From Luteimonas sp. 9C (lineage in GTDB: Bacteria > Pseudomonadota > Gammaproteobacteria > Xanthomonadales > Xanthomonadaceae): a DNA stretch of 64,000 nucleotides. Shown here one piece after another: positions 19,042 through 28,748 of this stretch. Below the pieces are notes generated by a model. It saw only the letters and a program-made list of their open reading frames with translations, was not told the origin of the DNA and did not search any database. The first letter of the stretch is position 1; every line of letters starts with the position of its first letter. Where the stretch lies: the NCBI RefSeq assembly GCF_902506295.1, contig NZ_LR733312.1, forward strand, positions 2,621,269 to 2,685,268. The letters are read 5' to 3'. A program made the translations under genes and the position numbers.

Positions 19042-20307
19042 ATGTCTCAAGACAACAGTGCGGAGATGGGAAGCAACGCCCACGGCGGGCGTTGGTGGAA
19101 GGGCGCCAGCAAACAGCAGTGGCGCGCGTTCAATTCGGCCTATCTCGGCTGGATGCTCGACATCATGGATCTGATGTTGTTCGCGATGGTCATCAAGTAC
19201 GTGATCGTCGACCTGGGCATGGACAAGTCCTCGGCCGGCCTGGTGATGTCGGCGACGTTGATGGCGACGGCCGCGGGCGGTCTGGTGTTCGGCTTCCTCG
19301 CCGACCGTCTCGGACGCGCGCGTTCGATGATGCTCAGCATCATCTGTTACTCGGTGGGCACCGCGCTGTGCGGTCTGGCCGACACGCTCGGCCAGCTGAT
19401 GCTGTTCCGGGTCATCGTCGGCCTCGGTGTCGGCGGCGAATGGTCGGCGGGTTCGGCGCTGGTCAGCGAAACCTGGCCGGCGAAGCATCGCGGCAAGGTC
19501 ATGGCCAGGGTACAGAGCGCATTCGCGGCCGGCTACGCGGCCGCCGCGGTGGTCGCGGCACTGGTGATTCCGGTGGCCGGCTGGCGCTGGGTGTTCGCAG
19601 TCGGTCTGCTGCCGGCGCTGCTGGCGTTCTACGTGCGCCGCCACGTCAAGGAGCCGGAGATATGGCTGAGCCAGACCAGGCGGCTGACGTTCGGCGAAAC
19701 GGTGCGCGAGCTGTTCGGCGGCCCCTACGCGCGCAACACCTGGATCGGTCTGGCATTCACCACCGCGGCGATGTGCGGCTACTGGGGACTGTTCACCTGG
19801 ATCCCGACGTATCTGGCCACGCCGGTCGCCGAAGGCGGCCCCGGTCTGGATCTGGTCAAGTCGACGATCTGGATCGTGATCATGCAGGTCGGCGCCGCGG
19901 CGGGCTTCATCACCTTCGGTTACATCGCCGACCGCATCGGTCGCAAGAAGGCGTTCCTGCTGTTCTTCCTCGCCTCGGCCGTCGTCGTGCCGGTCTTCGC
20001 GACCATCCGCTCTCCCGACATGCTGATGGTGTTCGGCGTGGTCGTCGCCTACTTCGGTACCGGCTTCTACAGCGGCTTCGCACCGACATTCGCCGAGCTG
20101 TTCCCGACGACCATCCGCGCCACCGCGCAGGGCTTCGTCTACAACGGCGGCCGCGCGATCGCCGCCATCGCGCCGTTCCTCATCGGCTTCATTTCCACGC
20201 GCTACGGCGTCACCAGCGGACTGGTGACGACGGCCGCGTTCTTCGCGCTGGCCGGCCTGATCGTCTGGGTGTTCCTGCCCGAGACCAAGGGCCAAGAGCT
20301 CGCCTGA
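19042..20307 (+). CDS. MFS transporter, probable organic acid uptake
   Basis: 421 residues with twelve predicted helices. The MFS signature between helices 2 and 3 is seen as GFLADRLGRARS and repeated in the second half as GYIADRIGRKKA. The N-terminal WWKGASKQQWRAFNSAYLGW resembles the carboxylate:H+ symporter branch (sialate, muconate, aromatic acids). GGGAGG before the ATG supports the start. It is the first gene of the lower-pathway operon and the likely inner-membrane importer of its substrate. The identity of the substrate is inferred from context. Confidence 0.85.
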   Translation: MSQDNSAEMGSNAHGGRWWKGASKQQWRAFNSAYLGWMLDIMDLMLFAMVIKYVIVDLGMDKSSAGLVMSATLMATAAGGLVFGFLADRLGRARSMMLSIICYSVGTALCGLADTLGQLMLFRVIVGLGVGGEWSAGSALVSETWPAKHRGKVMARVQSAFAAGYAAAAVVAALVIPVAGWRWVFAVGLLPALLAFYVRRHVKEPEIWLSQTRRLTFGETVRELFGGPYARNTWIGLAFTTAAMCGYWGLFTWIPTYLATPVAEGGPGLDLVKSTIWIVIMQVGAAAGFITFGYIADRIGRKKAFLLFFLASAVVVPVFATIRSPDMLMVFGVVVAYFGTGFYSGFAPTFAELFPTTIRATAQGFVYNGGRAIAAIAPFLIGFISTRYGVTSGLVTTAAFFALAGLIVWVFLPETKGQELA

Positions 20308-20330
20308 CCCGACACCGATTGGAGAACCCC

Positions 20331-20534
20331 ATGCCCGTCATCCAGATCACCGTGGTCGAAGGCCGCGATTCCGAACGCGTCGAAGCCTGCATCCGCGAGG
20401 TCGCGCGCGTCGTCAGCGAGACCCTCGACGCGCCGCTGCCGTCGATCCGCGTCATGGTTCACGAAGTGCCGGCGAACCGCTTCGCCGTCGGCACACGGCT
20501 CAAGAGCGATCCGGCGCCGGAGAGTGCGGCATGA
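20331..20534 (+). CDS. 4-oxalocrotonate (2-hydroxymuconate) tautomerase
   Basis: 67 residues. After removal of Met the chain starts with proline, the catalytic base of the family: PVIQITVVEGRDSERVEACI. It converts 2-hydroxymuconate to 2-oxohex-3-enedioate. Length agrees with XylH/DmpI-type enzymes. GGAGA lies before the ATG. Its stop overlaps the start of the next gene. Confidence 0.9.
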   Translation: MPVIQITVVEGRDSERVEACIREVARVVSETLDAPLPSIRVMVHEVPANRFAVGTRLKSDPAPESAA

Positions 20535-21310
20535 GTGTGGCGATCTCGACGCACGCCGATGCCCTGCACGCGGCGCTGCGCAGCGGCCAGCCGATCGATC
20601 CGCTGACCGGTCGCGTCGACGGACTCGATCTCGCCGGCGCCTACGCGATCGCGCAGGCCGGCATCGCCCACCGGCTCGCCGAGGGCGAGACCGTCGTGGG
20701 TCGCAAGATCGGTCTGACCAGCGTCGCCGTGCAGCGGATGCTCGGCGTCGACCAGCCCGACTTCGGCGTGCTGACCGATCGCATGGACCATTCGCGCACT
20801 GGCGCCATTCCCGTCGACGGCATGATCGCGCCGCGTGCGGAAGGCGAGATCGCATTCCATCTCAAGCGCGACCTCGCCGGTCCGGGCATCACGCTGCACG
20901 ACGTGCTGCTGGCGACCGAGTCGGTGTCGGCGTGTTTCGAGATCGTCGACTCGCGGATCCGCGACTGGAAGATCGGCATTCTCGACACCGTCGCCGACAA
21001 CGCATCCGCCGCGGCTTTCGTCACCGGTAACGCGCGCGTGTCACCGATCGGACTCGATCTGGGGACCTGCGGCATGGCGCTGGAGAAGAACGGCGCGCTG
21101 CTCTCGACCGGCGCCGGCGCCGCCGCGCTCGGCTCGCCATTGAACTGCGTGGTGTGGCTGGCGAACCAGCTGGGCCGGCTGGGCAGTGGCCTCAAAGCCG
21201 GCGACACGATCCTTTCCGGCGCACTCGTGCCGCTGACGCCGGTCGTCCGCGGCGATCACCTGCGTCTGCGCGTCGGTGGCATCGGCGCCGTGGACCTGCA
21301 CTTCGTCTGA
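20531..21310 (+). CDS. 2-oxopent-4-enoate hydratase
   Basis: 259 residues of the MhpD/XylJ/DmpE family. It adds water to 2-hydroxypenta-2,4-dienoate to give 4-hydroxy-2-oxovalerate. Family blocks [25 protein letters not shown], the metal-site [25 protein letters not shown] and [12 protein letters not shown] are intact, and [20 protein letters not shown] is seen near the end. It starts inside the tautomerase stop. Confidence 0.92.
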   Translation: MSVAISTHADALHAALRSGQPIDPLTGRVDGLDLAGAYAIAQAGIAHRLAEGETVVGRKIGLTSVAVQRMLGVDQPDFGVLTDRMDHSRTGAIPVDGMIAPRAEGEIAFHLKRDLAGPGITLHDVLLATESVSACFEIVDSRIRDWKIGILDTVADNASAAAFVTGNARVSPIGLDLGTCGMALEKNGALLSTGAGAAALGSPLNCVVWLANQLGRLGSGLKAGDTILSGALVPLTPVVRGDHLRLRVGGIGAVDLHFV

Positions 21311-21380
21311 CGCGCATCGATCGCGCTTTCTTCGGGCGCCGTCGCGCGTCCGGATCCTTCATCGTTTCGAGGAGTCACAC

Positions 21381-22325
21381 ATGCCCGTCAAGGCAGCCGT
21401 CATCGGTTCCGGCAACATCGGCACCGATCTGATGATCAAGATCCTGCGCCACGGCCAGGCCCTGTCCATGGGCCCGATGGTGGGCATCGATCCGGAGTCC
21501 GACGGCCTCGCGCGTGCCCGCGCGATGGGCGTCGAGACCTGCGATGCCGGCGTGTACGGACTGACGATGTCGCCCGCGTTCGACGACGTGCAGATCGTGT
21601 TCGATGCGACCTCCGCCGCGGCCCACGTCCACAACGACGCCGTGCTGCGCGCATCGCGGCCGGACATCCGCGTCGTCGACCTGACACCGGCAGCAATCGG
21701 CCCCTACTGCGTGCCGTCGGTGAATCTCGATGCGCACCTCGACGCCGGCAACGTCAACATGGTGACCTGCGGCGGGCAAGCGACGATTCCGATCGTCGCT
21801 GCGGTCGCGAGCGTCGCCACCGTGCATTACGCGGAAATCGTCGCGTCGATCTCGAGCCGTTCGGCCGGCCCGGGCACGCGCGCGAACATCGACGAATTCA
21901 CCGAAACCACCTCGCGCGCGATCGAAGCGGTCGGAGGTGCGCGCAAGGGCAAGGCGATCATCGTGCTCAATCCGGCCGAGCCGCCGCTGCTGATGCGCGA
22001 CACGGTCTACGTGCTGTCCGACGACGTGGACACCGCGCGCGTCGAAGCGGCGATCGAAGCGATGGTGGCGCGCGTTGCGCGTGATGTGCCGGGCTATCGC
22101 CTGAAGCAGACGGTGCAGTTCGAGCGCATCGAACAGCCGGTCAACGTGCCGGGACTCGGGCCCGTGACGTGCCTCAAGACGTCGGTGTTTCTCGAAGTCG
22201 AAGGCGCCGCGCATTACCTGCCGGCCTACGCCGGCAACCTCGACATCATGACCTCGGCCGCGCTCGCGACCGGCGAACGCATCGCCGCGCAGCTGCAGGC
22301 CGCATCTCAGGAGACGCCGGCATGA
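21381..22325 (+). CDS. acetaldehyde dehydrogenase (acylating)
   Basis: 314 residues of the MhpF/DmpF/XylQ family. It oxidises acetaldehyde, passed on by the aldolase through an internal channel, to acetyl-CoA with NAD and CoA. The Rossmann start [15 protein letters not shown], the catalytic Cys130 in [13 protein letters not shown] and the C-terminal dimer region [21 protein letters not shown] are recognisable. GAGGAG precedes the ATG at 21381. The stop overlaps the aldolase start. Confidence 0.93.
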   Translation: MPVKAAVIGSGNIGTDLMIKILRHGQALSMGPMVGIDPESDGLARARAMGVETCDAGVYGLTMSPAFDDVQIVFDATSAAAHVHNDAVLRASRPDIRVVDLTPAAIGPYCVPSVNLDAHLDAGNVNMVTCGGQATIPIVAAVASVATVHYAEIVASISSRSAGPGTRANIDEFTETTSRAIEAVGGARKGKAIIVLNPAEPPLLMRDTVYVLSDDVDTARVEAAIEAMVARVARDVPGYRLKQTVQFERIEQPVNVPGLGPVTCLKTSVFLEVEGAAHYLPAYAGNLDIMTSAALATGERIAAQLQAASQETPA

Positions 22326-23368
22326 TCGACAAGACGCTCTACATCTCGGACGTCACCCTGCGCGATGGCTCGCACGCCGTGCGCCACCAGTACACGGTCG
22401 CCCAGATGCGGCAGATCGCGGCCGCGCTCGACAGCGCCGGGGTGGATTCCATCGAAGTCGCGCATGGCGATGGCCTGCAGGGCGCGTCGTTCAATTACGG
22501 CTTCGGCGCGCATTCCGATCTCGAATGGATCGAGGCCGTCGCCGAGACCGTGCAGCACGCCCGGGTCGCGACGCTGCTGCTGCCCGGTATCGGCACCGTG
22601 CACGACCTGAAGGACGCTTACGCCGCCGGCGCACGCGTGGTGCGCGTGGCGACGCACTGCACCGAGGCCGACGTGTCGCGCCAGCACATCGAAGCGGCGA
22701 ATGCGCTGGGCATGGACGCCGTGGGCTTCCTGATGATGAGCCACATGGCCGAGCCGGCGGCGCTCGCCGCGCAGGCGAAGAAAATGGAGTCCTACGGCGC
22801 GTCGTGCGTGTACGTGGTCGACTCCGGCGGCGCGATGGGCATGACCCAGATCCGCGAACGCTTCCGCGCGTTCAAGGACGTGCTGGACAGTGCCACGCAG
22901 ACCGGCATGCACGCCCATCACAACCTGTCGCTGGGCGTGGCGAATTCGATCGTCGCCGTGGAGGAAGGCTGCGACCGCATCGACGCCAGCCTCGCCGGCA
23001 TGGGCGCTGGCGCGGGCAACGCACCCTTGGAAGTGTTCATCGCCGCCGCCTCGAAGCTCGGCTGGCAGCACGGCTGCGATCTGTATGCGCTGATGGACGC
23101 CGCCGACGACATCGTGCGTCCGCTGCAGGAACGTCCGGTGCGCGTCGATCGCGAAACCCTGGCGCTCGGCTATGCCGGCGTCTATTCGAGTTTCCTGCGG
23201 CATGCGGAATCCGCGGCGCAGCGCTTCGGCATCAGCGCCGTCGACATCCTGGTCGAGCTCGGCAAGCGACGCATGGTCGGCGGGCAGGAGGACATGATCG
23301 TCGACGTCGCCCTGGACGTGGCGCGCGCACGTGGCACGGCGGCCGCGCAGCCGGAGGTGACAGCATGA
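22322..23368 (+). CDS. 4-hydroxy-2-oxovalerate aldolase
   Basis: 348 residues of the MhpE/DmpG/XylK family. It splits 4-hydroxy-2-oxovalerate into pyruvate and acetaldehyde and works as a heterotetramer with the preceding dehydrogenase. The DRE-TIM signature reads [17 protein letters not shown]. Other blocks are [28 protein letters not shown] and the metal-binding [18 protein letters not shown]. It overlaps both neighbours by four bases. Confidence 0.94.
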   Translation: MIDKTLYISDVTLRDGSHAVRHQYTVAQMRQIAAALDSAGVDSIEVAHGDGLQGASFNYGFGAHSDLEWIEAVAETVQHARVATLLLPGIGTVHDLKDAYAAGARVVRVATHCTEADVSRQHIEAANALGMDAVGFLMMSHMAEPAALAAQAKKMESYGASCVYVVDSGGAMGMTQIRERFRAFKDVLDSATQTGMHAHHNLSLGVANSIVAVEEGCDRIDASLAGMGAGAGNAPLEVFIAAASKLGWQHGCDLYALMDAADDIVRPLQERPVRVDRETLALGYAGVYSSFLRHAESAAQRFGISAVDILVELGKRRMVGGQEDMIVDVALDVARARGTAAAQPEVTA

Positions 23369-24153
23369 GCCTGTTACCCGCCACCATCGAAGAGATCGCC
23401 ACGTTGCTGCATGACGCCGAGCGCGACGTGCGCGATGTGGTGAAGGTCACCGACGCGCAGCCGGATCTCGACACCGAAGCGGCCTACCGCGTGCAGGACG
23501 CGTTGCGCGCCCTCAAGCTCGCGCGCGGCGTGCGACTGGTCGGCATGAAGATGGGCCTGACGTCCTTTGCCAAGATGGAACAGATGGGCGTCGACACGCC
23601 GATCTACGGCTTTCTCGGCAGCGACAACGCGGTCGACGACGGCGCGGCGGTCGAGACCGCGGCGCTGATCCATCCCAAGGTCGAAGCCGAGATCGCCTTC
23701 GTCATGCGCGACGCCCTGCAGGGCCCGGACTGCACGGTCGAGCAGGTGCTCGCGGCCACCGCTTGCCTGCTCCCGGCCATCGAAGTCATCGATTCGCGCT
23801 ACGAGAATTTCCGATTCGATCTGCCGAGCGTCATCGCCGACAACACCTCTGCGTCGCGTTACGTGATCGGCTCGAAGGCCGCGACTGTCGACGGCCGCGA
23901 TCTGGAATCGATCGGCGTCGTGCTCGAGAAGAATGGCCAGGTGGTCGAGGTCGGCGCGGGCGCCGCGGTGCTCGGCAATCCCGCGCGCGCGGTCGCGATG
24001 CTGGTCGACATGTTGCATGCGCGCGGCCAGTCGCTGCCCGCCGGCAGCGTGGTGTTGTCGGGCGCGATCACGGCCGCAGTCGCGGTCGAGGGCGGCGACC
24101 ACGTCCAGGTCCGCATCGACGGCCTCGGTTCGACCGGACTGCGCTTCGTCTGA
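23365..24153 (+). CDS. 2-oxo-3-hexenedioate decarboxylase
   Basis: 262 residues of the XylI/DmpH family (4-oxalocrotonate decarboxylase). It removes CO2 from 2-oxohex-3-enedioate to give 2-hydroxypenta-2,4-dienoate, the substrate of the hydratase encoded upstream. Seen: [56 protein letters not shown] and [18 protein letters not shown]. It is a paralogue of the hydratase, told apart by the KMGLTS and YENF blocks. The start overlaps the aldolase stop. Confidence 0.92.
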   Translation: MSLLPATIEEIATLLHDAERDVRDVVKVTDAQPDLDTEAAYRVQDALRALKLARGVRLVGMKMGLTSFAKMEQMGVDTPIYGFLGSDNAVDDGAAVETAALIHPKVEAEIAFVMRDALQGPDCTVEQVLAATACLLPAIEVIDSRYENFRFDLPSVIADNTSASRYVIGSKAATVDGRDLESIGVVLEKNGQVVEVGAGAAVLGNPARAVAMLVDMLHARGQSLPAGSVVLSGAITAAVAVEGGDHVQVRIDGLGSTGLRFV

Positions 24154-24218
24154 ATCCACGACACACGTTCCGTCCGGCGCCATTCCGGCGCCGGCTGTCG
24201 CCCTGGGAGGGGAGCTTC

Positions 24219-25601
24219 ATGTTGAGATCGAACCGGAAGGGCGCGCGCCTGTCGCTCGCCCTGGCCCTCGCGGCCGCCTGCGCTGCGCCGGCTGCGGCGC
24301 AGGACATTGACGTCGCCGCGGTCGAAGCGCGTCTGGGCCAGATGGAGCAGGAGATGCGCGAGTTGCGCGCGCTGCTTGAAGCGCATGGCGGCACGGCCGT
24401 GTCGCCTGCCGTCGCGCAGTCGTCGGCGCCTGTTGCCACGACGCCCGCCACCGCGTCCGCCCCCGTGGCTGCAGCGCCGACGCAGAAGACTGTGGCGATG
24501 CCGGGCGCGGCGCCCGGCACGACCTTCTCCTTCGGCGGCTTCATCAAGCTCGATGCGATGACCACGAGCACCAGTGACGGCAAGATCGCCGACGGCTCGG
24601 CCGGTCGCCTGTTCTACTTCCCCGGCGCCACGCCGGTGGCGGCGGACGGACAGGGCGAGCGCAGCACCTACAGCGACATCCATGCGCAGTTCTCGCGCTT
24701 CGCGTTCAGCGCCGACACGCGGACCGACAGCGGCAACACCCTCAAGGCCTATATCGAGGCCGACATGTACGGCGGCGGCAGCAACGCGCTGGCCGGCAAC
24801 GAGACCATCACCAACACCTATGCGCTGACGCTGCGGCAGGCCTACGTCAGCTACAACGGCTGGCTCGCGGGCCAGACCTGGTCGAACTTCCAGGACGTGG
24901 CGGCGTTGCCCGATACCGTCGACTTCACCGGCCCCTCCGAAGGCACGGTGTTCAGCCGCCAGGCGCAGGTGCGTTACACGCGCGGACCGTGGTCGGTCTC
25001 GGTGGAAAATCCCCAGACGACGGTGACGCCTTACCTGTCGCAGGCCGCGCGCTTCAACAGCGGCGACAACCGCGCGCCTGACGTGACCGCGCGCTGGATC
25101 ACCCGCGGCGACTGGGGACACTTCACTGTCGCGGGCCTTGCGCGCAGCTTCCGCAATGGCGATGCGACCGCGTCGGGCGCGGCGCTCAGTGTCTCCGGCC
25201 GCTTCAACCTCGGTGCCAATGACGACATCCGCTACATGGTCAGCGGTGGCGACGGTATCGGCCGCTATCTTGGCTTCGCCCTCGGCACCGACACGGTGCT
25301 CGATGCGGACGGCGGACTGCACAGCCAGAGCGGCTACGGCGGATTCGCCGCGTGGCGGCATGCGTTCAATGCGAAGCTGCGCGGCAACGTCGTCTACTCG
25401 ATCGCCTCGCTCGACAACGATGCACTGCTCACCGGCGGCTTCGTCACCGAACGCGCGCAATCGTTCCGCGTGAACATGATCTATTCGCCGGCGCCGAAGC
25501 TCGACATCGGCGGTGAGATCAGCTGGGCCGACCGCCGCCTGGAGAACGGCCTCGAAGGCGATCTGCAGCGCGTGCATACGCACGTGAAATACAACTTTTG
25601 A
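24219..25601 (+). CDS. DcaP-type outer membrane porin
   Basis: 460 residues. Signal peptide (MLRSNRKGARLSLALALAAACAAPAAAQ), a short coiled coil (VEARLGQMEQEMRELRALLEAH), an Ala/Thr/Pro linker, then a 16-strand-type barrel starting at FSFGGFIKLDAM and ending in the aromatic VHTHVKYNF. This order is typical of DcaP trimeric channels, which in Acinetobacter pass dicarboxylates and phthalates. GGGAGG lies before the ATG. As last gene of the lower-pathway operon it is the natural outer-membrane entry for a diacid substrate. Confidence 0.88.
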   Translation: MLRSNRKGARLSLALALAAACAAPAAAQDIDVAAVEARLGQMEQEMRELRALLEAHGGTAVSPAVAQSSAPVATTPATASAPVAAAPTQKTVAMPGAAPGTTFSFGGFIKLDAMTTSTSDGKIADGSAGRLFYFPGATPVAADGQGERSTYSDIHAQFSRFAFSADTRTDSGNTLKAYIEADMYGGGSNALAGNETITNTYALTLRQAYVSYNGWLAGQTWSNFQDVAALPDTVDFTGPSEGTVFSRQAQVRYTRGPWSVSVENPQTTVTPYLSQAARFNSGDNRAPDVTARWITRGDWGHFTVAGLARSFRNGDATASGAALSVSGRFNLGANDDIRYMVSGGDGIGRYLGFALGTDTVLDADGGLHSQSGYGGFAAWRHAFNAKLRGNVVYSIASLDNDALLTGGFVTERAQSFRVNMIYSPAPKLDIGGEISWADRRLENGLEGDLQRVHTHVKYNF

Positions 25602-25619
25602 CTGACAGGCCTGCAGCGC

Positions 25620-25645
25620 GCCGTGCATCCCAGGTGGTGCACGGC
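25620..25645. terminator. possible shared terminator hairpin
   Basis: GCCGTGCA and TGCACGGC form an 8-bp stem with a ten-base loop between the convergent porin and TonB receptor genes. There is no T-run on either side, so function as a terminator is uncertain. Confidence 0.35.
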
Positions 25646-25670
25646 GTCGTGTGCTTTGCCTGTGTGACTG

Positions 25671-27722
25671 TTACAGCCGCAGGCTGAGCGACAGGAACGC
25701 GCTGCGCCCCGGCGCCGGTGAGAACATCGGCTGTGCCTCGTCCTGGAAGAAGCTGTCGTACCACGCGTAGACGTATTCGCGATCCGTGAGGTTCCGGACC
25801 TGCAGGTCGAGGCGCAGGCGCGGCGTGATCTGGTACTTCGCGCTGAGATCGAGCACCGCGAACTGGCCGAACTTCCCGGTCTCGTTGCGCTCCTCCAGAT
25901 AGTAGTCACCCTGCGCGCGTGCCTGCAGGCCGAATGCGAGTGCGTCGCTCGCCCGGTAGTCCACGCCGAGATTGCTGATGGTGCGCGGGGTCGCCGCGAC
26001 CTCGTTGCCTTCGATCGACAGTCCCGGCGCGCGGCCATCGCGTTCGATCTTCGCTTCCTGGTAGGCGTGCGATGCCCGCACCGTCCAGCGTTCGCCCAGC
26101 TGCGCATCGATCTGCGCGTCCACGCCGCGGCGGCGGGTCTTGCCCAGCACCACGGTCGTGCCGGTGGCCGGCATGTTGGAGACCTCGTTCTCCGCATCCT
26201 GCTGCCACACCGCGATGCGGGCCTGGCTGCCGGTGAACGGGCGGAAACGCAGGCCGGCTTCCATGCCGGTGTTGGTCGAGGGCCGGATCGCCGCCTGTCC
26301 CGGCGTCAGATACGCGGGCGGCGTGGACCCGGTCAGCACCTGGAAGGTGCGGCCCCAGTTCGCGTAGATGTTGGTCTCGGGCGACAGCGCATGGACCACG
26401 CTGAGCTTGGGCTGGCCGATGGTGCCGTAGTCCTGCAGCGGCGCGCGCACGCCGCCCGGCAGTTGCGTCGTGCCGGCGAACCGGTCGACGCGGTAGGCGG
26501 GCACGATCTTCAGCGCATCGACCGGTTGCCAGATTGCCTGCACGTACGCGCCGGTGTTGTCGAAACTGTGGCGGTCGTCGTTCTGCACGCGCGCCGGCGG
26601 CGCTTCGAAATCGGTCGGCTCGGCGTAGTTGAAGCGCAGGCGCGTGTAGCGGTTGCGCTGCTGCTCGTGGTTGGCGCCGCCTTCGAGTGTGAGGGTGTCG
26701 CTGGCGACCCAGGTCAGCGTGGTGAGCAGGCCGGTCTGCGCCTCGTCCCAGATGCGACGCTGCCGCGGCGCGTTGCCGGTGGGCGGATCGCTGAAGGTGA
26801 CGCGGCGATCGTCCTCGTAGCGGTTGTCGTAGAGCTTGCTGCCGAACACGAGGTTCTCGGCGAGCTTGAGATCCATGTGCAGGCCGATCTGGCGCATCTC
26901 GCGATCGTCGCCGTCGTTGGCATTGCGGCGCTCGGAACCGCGCCGGTTCGCCGCGAGTTCGTCAGCGGTCATGAAGCCGGGTTCCTCGGCGTGCTGCTTG
27001 TAGGCGCGCGCGGTCAGGCCGATGCGCATGCCGTCGTCGAGGTCGCCATAGAACCACTTGCCGCCCAGCGAATATTTCTCCGATGCATCGTGGTCGCGAT
27101 ACCCGTCGGAGGCCTGCGTGCCGATGAAGTAGTTCTGTGCGAAACCGCCATGCTCCCGACCCACCGCGATCTGTGCTTCGCGCGTGTCGAAGCTGCCGTA
27201 GGCCAGTCGCGCATCGGTGTACTCGCCGCCCTGGCGGGTGCCGAAGTTGATGTTGCCGCCGATGTTGTGCAGGCCGTAGCGCGGATCGTTGGTGCCGCGC
27301 ACGACTTCGATGTAGTCGATTTCCAGCGGGAACAGCATGTCGATGAAGCGCTGGTTGCCACTGTTGACGTTGCTGGGGATGCCATCGATCAGCGTCTTGA
27401 TCGCGTTGAGGTAGCCCTCGCCGTTGAAGGCGCGGAAGCTCACCTTGCCGGACTCCGCGCCCTGCCGCGTCTCCGTCAGCTGCATGCCGGGCATCTGCCC
27501 GAGCAGCTCCCAGCTCTGCGTCACCGTCTTGTCCTCGATCTGCTCGGCGCCGAGCACATCCACCGAGGTCAGCACCTCGTGCGCGGTCAGCTGGCCGCGC
27601 GCCTGTTGCACCTGCACCGTGCCCATCGTCGTGGTGGCGCCCTGGGACTGCGCTTGGGCGAGCGGCGCGGCCAGGGTCGCGACGGTGGCGAGGATCGCGA
27701 CGGTGAGGGGGCAACGCTTCAT
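25671..27722 (-). CDS. TonB-dependent receptor, siderophore type
   Basis: 683 residues. Signal peptide MKRCPLTVAILATVATLAAPLAQAQ, plug domain (VDVLGAEQIEDKTVTQSWELLGQMPGM) and a 22-strand barrel ending in the aromatic LSLSLRL. It resembles FecA/FoxA-like ferric siderophore receptors (IEVVRGTNDPRYGLHNIGGNINFGTRQGG). No FecI/FecR genes or TonB box extension for signalling are nearby. The upstream palindrome suggests control by a metal-responsive Fur-family repressor. Ligand unknown. Confidence 0.88.
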   Translation of the reverse strand: MKRCPLTVAILATVATLAAPLAQAQSQGATTTMGTVQVQQARGQLTAHEVLTSVDVLGAEQIEDKTVTQSWELLGQMPGMQLTETRQGAESGKVSFRAFNGEGYLNAIKTLIDGIPSNVNSGNQRFIDMLFPLEIDYIEVVRGTNDPRYGLHNIGGNINFGTRQGGEYTDARLAYGSFDTREAQIAVGREHGGFAQNYFIGTQASDGYRDHDASEKYSLGGKWFYGDLDDGMRIGLTARAYKQHAEEPGFMTADELAANRRGSERRNANDGDDREMRQIGLHMDLKLAENLVFGSKLYDNRYEDDRRVTFSDPPTGNAPRQRRIWDEAQTGLLTTLTWVASDTLTLEGGANHEQQRNRYTRLRFNYAEPTDFEAPPARVQNDDRHSFDNTGAYVQAIWQPVDALKIVPAYRVDRFAGTTQLPGGVRAPLQDYGTIGQPKLSVVHALSPETNIYANWGRTFQVLTGSTPPAYLTPGQAAIRPSTNTGMEAGLRFRPFTGSQARIAVWQQDAENEVSNMPATGTTVVLGKTRRRGVDAQIDAQLGERWTVRASHAYQEAKIERDGRAPGLSIEGNEVAATPRTISNLGVDYRASDALAFGLQARAQGDYYLEERNETGKFGQFAVLDLSAKYQITPRLRLDLQVRNLTDREYVYAWYDSFFQDEAQPMFSPAPGRSAFLSLSLRL

Positions 27723-27760
27723 GACGGACCGGGCCTGCTGAACGGGGCCGGCACTCTATC

Positions 27761-27777
27761 ATGTAATAACATTACAT
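27761..27777. promoter_or_regulatory. perfect palindrome upstream of the TonB receptor
   Basis: ATGTAAT-AAC-ATTACAT, seven-base arms, 39 bases before the receptor start. Its AT-rich form in GC-rich DNA and its location suit a Fur- or Zur-type operator; it does not match the Xanthomonas Zur core exactly. Confidence 0.6.
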
Positions 27778-27923
27778 TTAGCGCGTTCAGAGTGTTTCGG
27801 CACCGCGTGCGTACGCGAGCTCGCAGCGCTAGTCACAACGGCACACGTCGCCGGTAGGGTCGCGTTACCGGCGGTTCCACGCCGGTCGGGTATGCTGCAA
27901 CGCAACATCAAGCCCGCCGATCC

Positions 27924-28610
27924 GTGTCCGCCATCCACGCCAAGCCGTCCCAACCCGATCCGCACGACGCCGCCGAGGCCGCCGCTGCGATCGCCGTCGC
28001 CGCGCCCGAAGCCTCGCCGCAGCGGCATACGCTGATCGAGGACGTGCAGGGCCTGGTGCTTGCCAGCCTGGTCGGCGCGCTGGGGATGTCGATCCTCGCG
28101 ACGGGCGGCCTGCTGGTCGGCGGCATCGCCGGCGTCTCGCTGCTGGTGCACTACGCGAGCGGCTGGAACTTCGGCCTGCTGTTCGTGCTGATCAACCTGC
28201 CGTTCTACTGGATCGCGGTGCGGCGCATGGGCTGGGAGTTCACCCTCAAGACCTTTCTCGCGGTCGGTGTGACGGGTTTCGTCGCCGACGCGATTCCGCG
28301 CTGGGCGCCGTTCGAATCGATGCATCCGGCGTTCTCGGCGATCTTCGGCGGCGCGCTGGTCGGCATGGGCATCCTGTCCTTCATCCGTCACCGCGCGAGC
28401 CTCGGTGGCGTGGGCATCGTGGTGGTCTGGCTGCAGCGCAGTCGCGGCTGGAGCGCCGGCAAGCTGCAGATGGGCTTCGACAGCATTCTGATGCTGGTCG
28501 CGCTTGCGATCGTGCCGCCGGCGCAGGTGCTCTACTCCGCGCTCGGCGTGCTGGTGCTCAATCTCGTGCTGCTGTTCAACCACAGGCCCGGGCGCTACAT
28601 GGGCGCGTGA
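27924..28610 (+). CDS. YitT family membrane protein
   Basis: 228 residues, GTG start, with an Ala-rich soluble head of about 40 residues and five to six transmembrane helices (GLVLASLVGALGMSILATGGLLVGGIAGVSLLV and onward). The pattern GGxxGGIAGVS and the loop RRMGWEFTLKT match the YitT/DUF161 group. Substrate unknown for the family. A TATGCT at 27891-27896 could be the -10 box. Divergent from the TonB receptor gene. Confidence 0.8.
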   Translation: MSAIHAKPSQPDPHDAAEAAAAIAVAAPEASPQRHTLIEDVQGLVLASLVGALGMSILATGGLLVGGIAGVSLLVHYASGWNFGLLFVLINLPFYWIAVRRMGWEFTLKTFLAVGVTGFVADAIPRWAPFESMHPAFSAIFGGALVGMGILSFIRHRASLGGVGIVVVWLQRSRGWSAGKLQMGFDSILMLVALAIVPPAQVLYSALGVLVLNLVLLFNHRPGRYMGA

Positions 28611-28748
28611 GCCCGCTGCGCGCAACCTTGCAAGGGCTCGACGCAGAAGATGCCAGTGCGTCCCGCCCCGGCGCCGCGCCCCTGGATATTCAGGCGTTCG
28701 CGCCTAGACTCGGCAGCATCGACCCTGCCGGTCCACGGATGCCCTGCG

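Noticed and set aside
18918..20534. Long plus-strand frame overlapping the MFS gene and running into the tautomerase
   Set aside because: Only its last 67 codons, from the ATG at 20331, are a real gene; the part over the MFS gene is an out-of-frame shadow.
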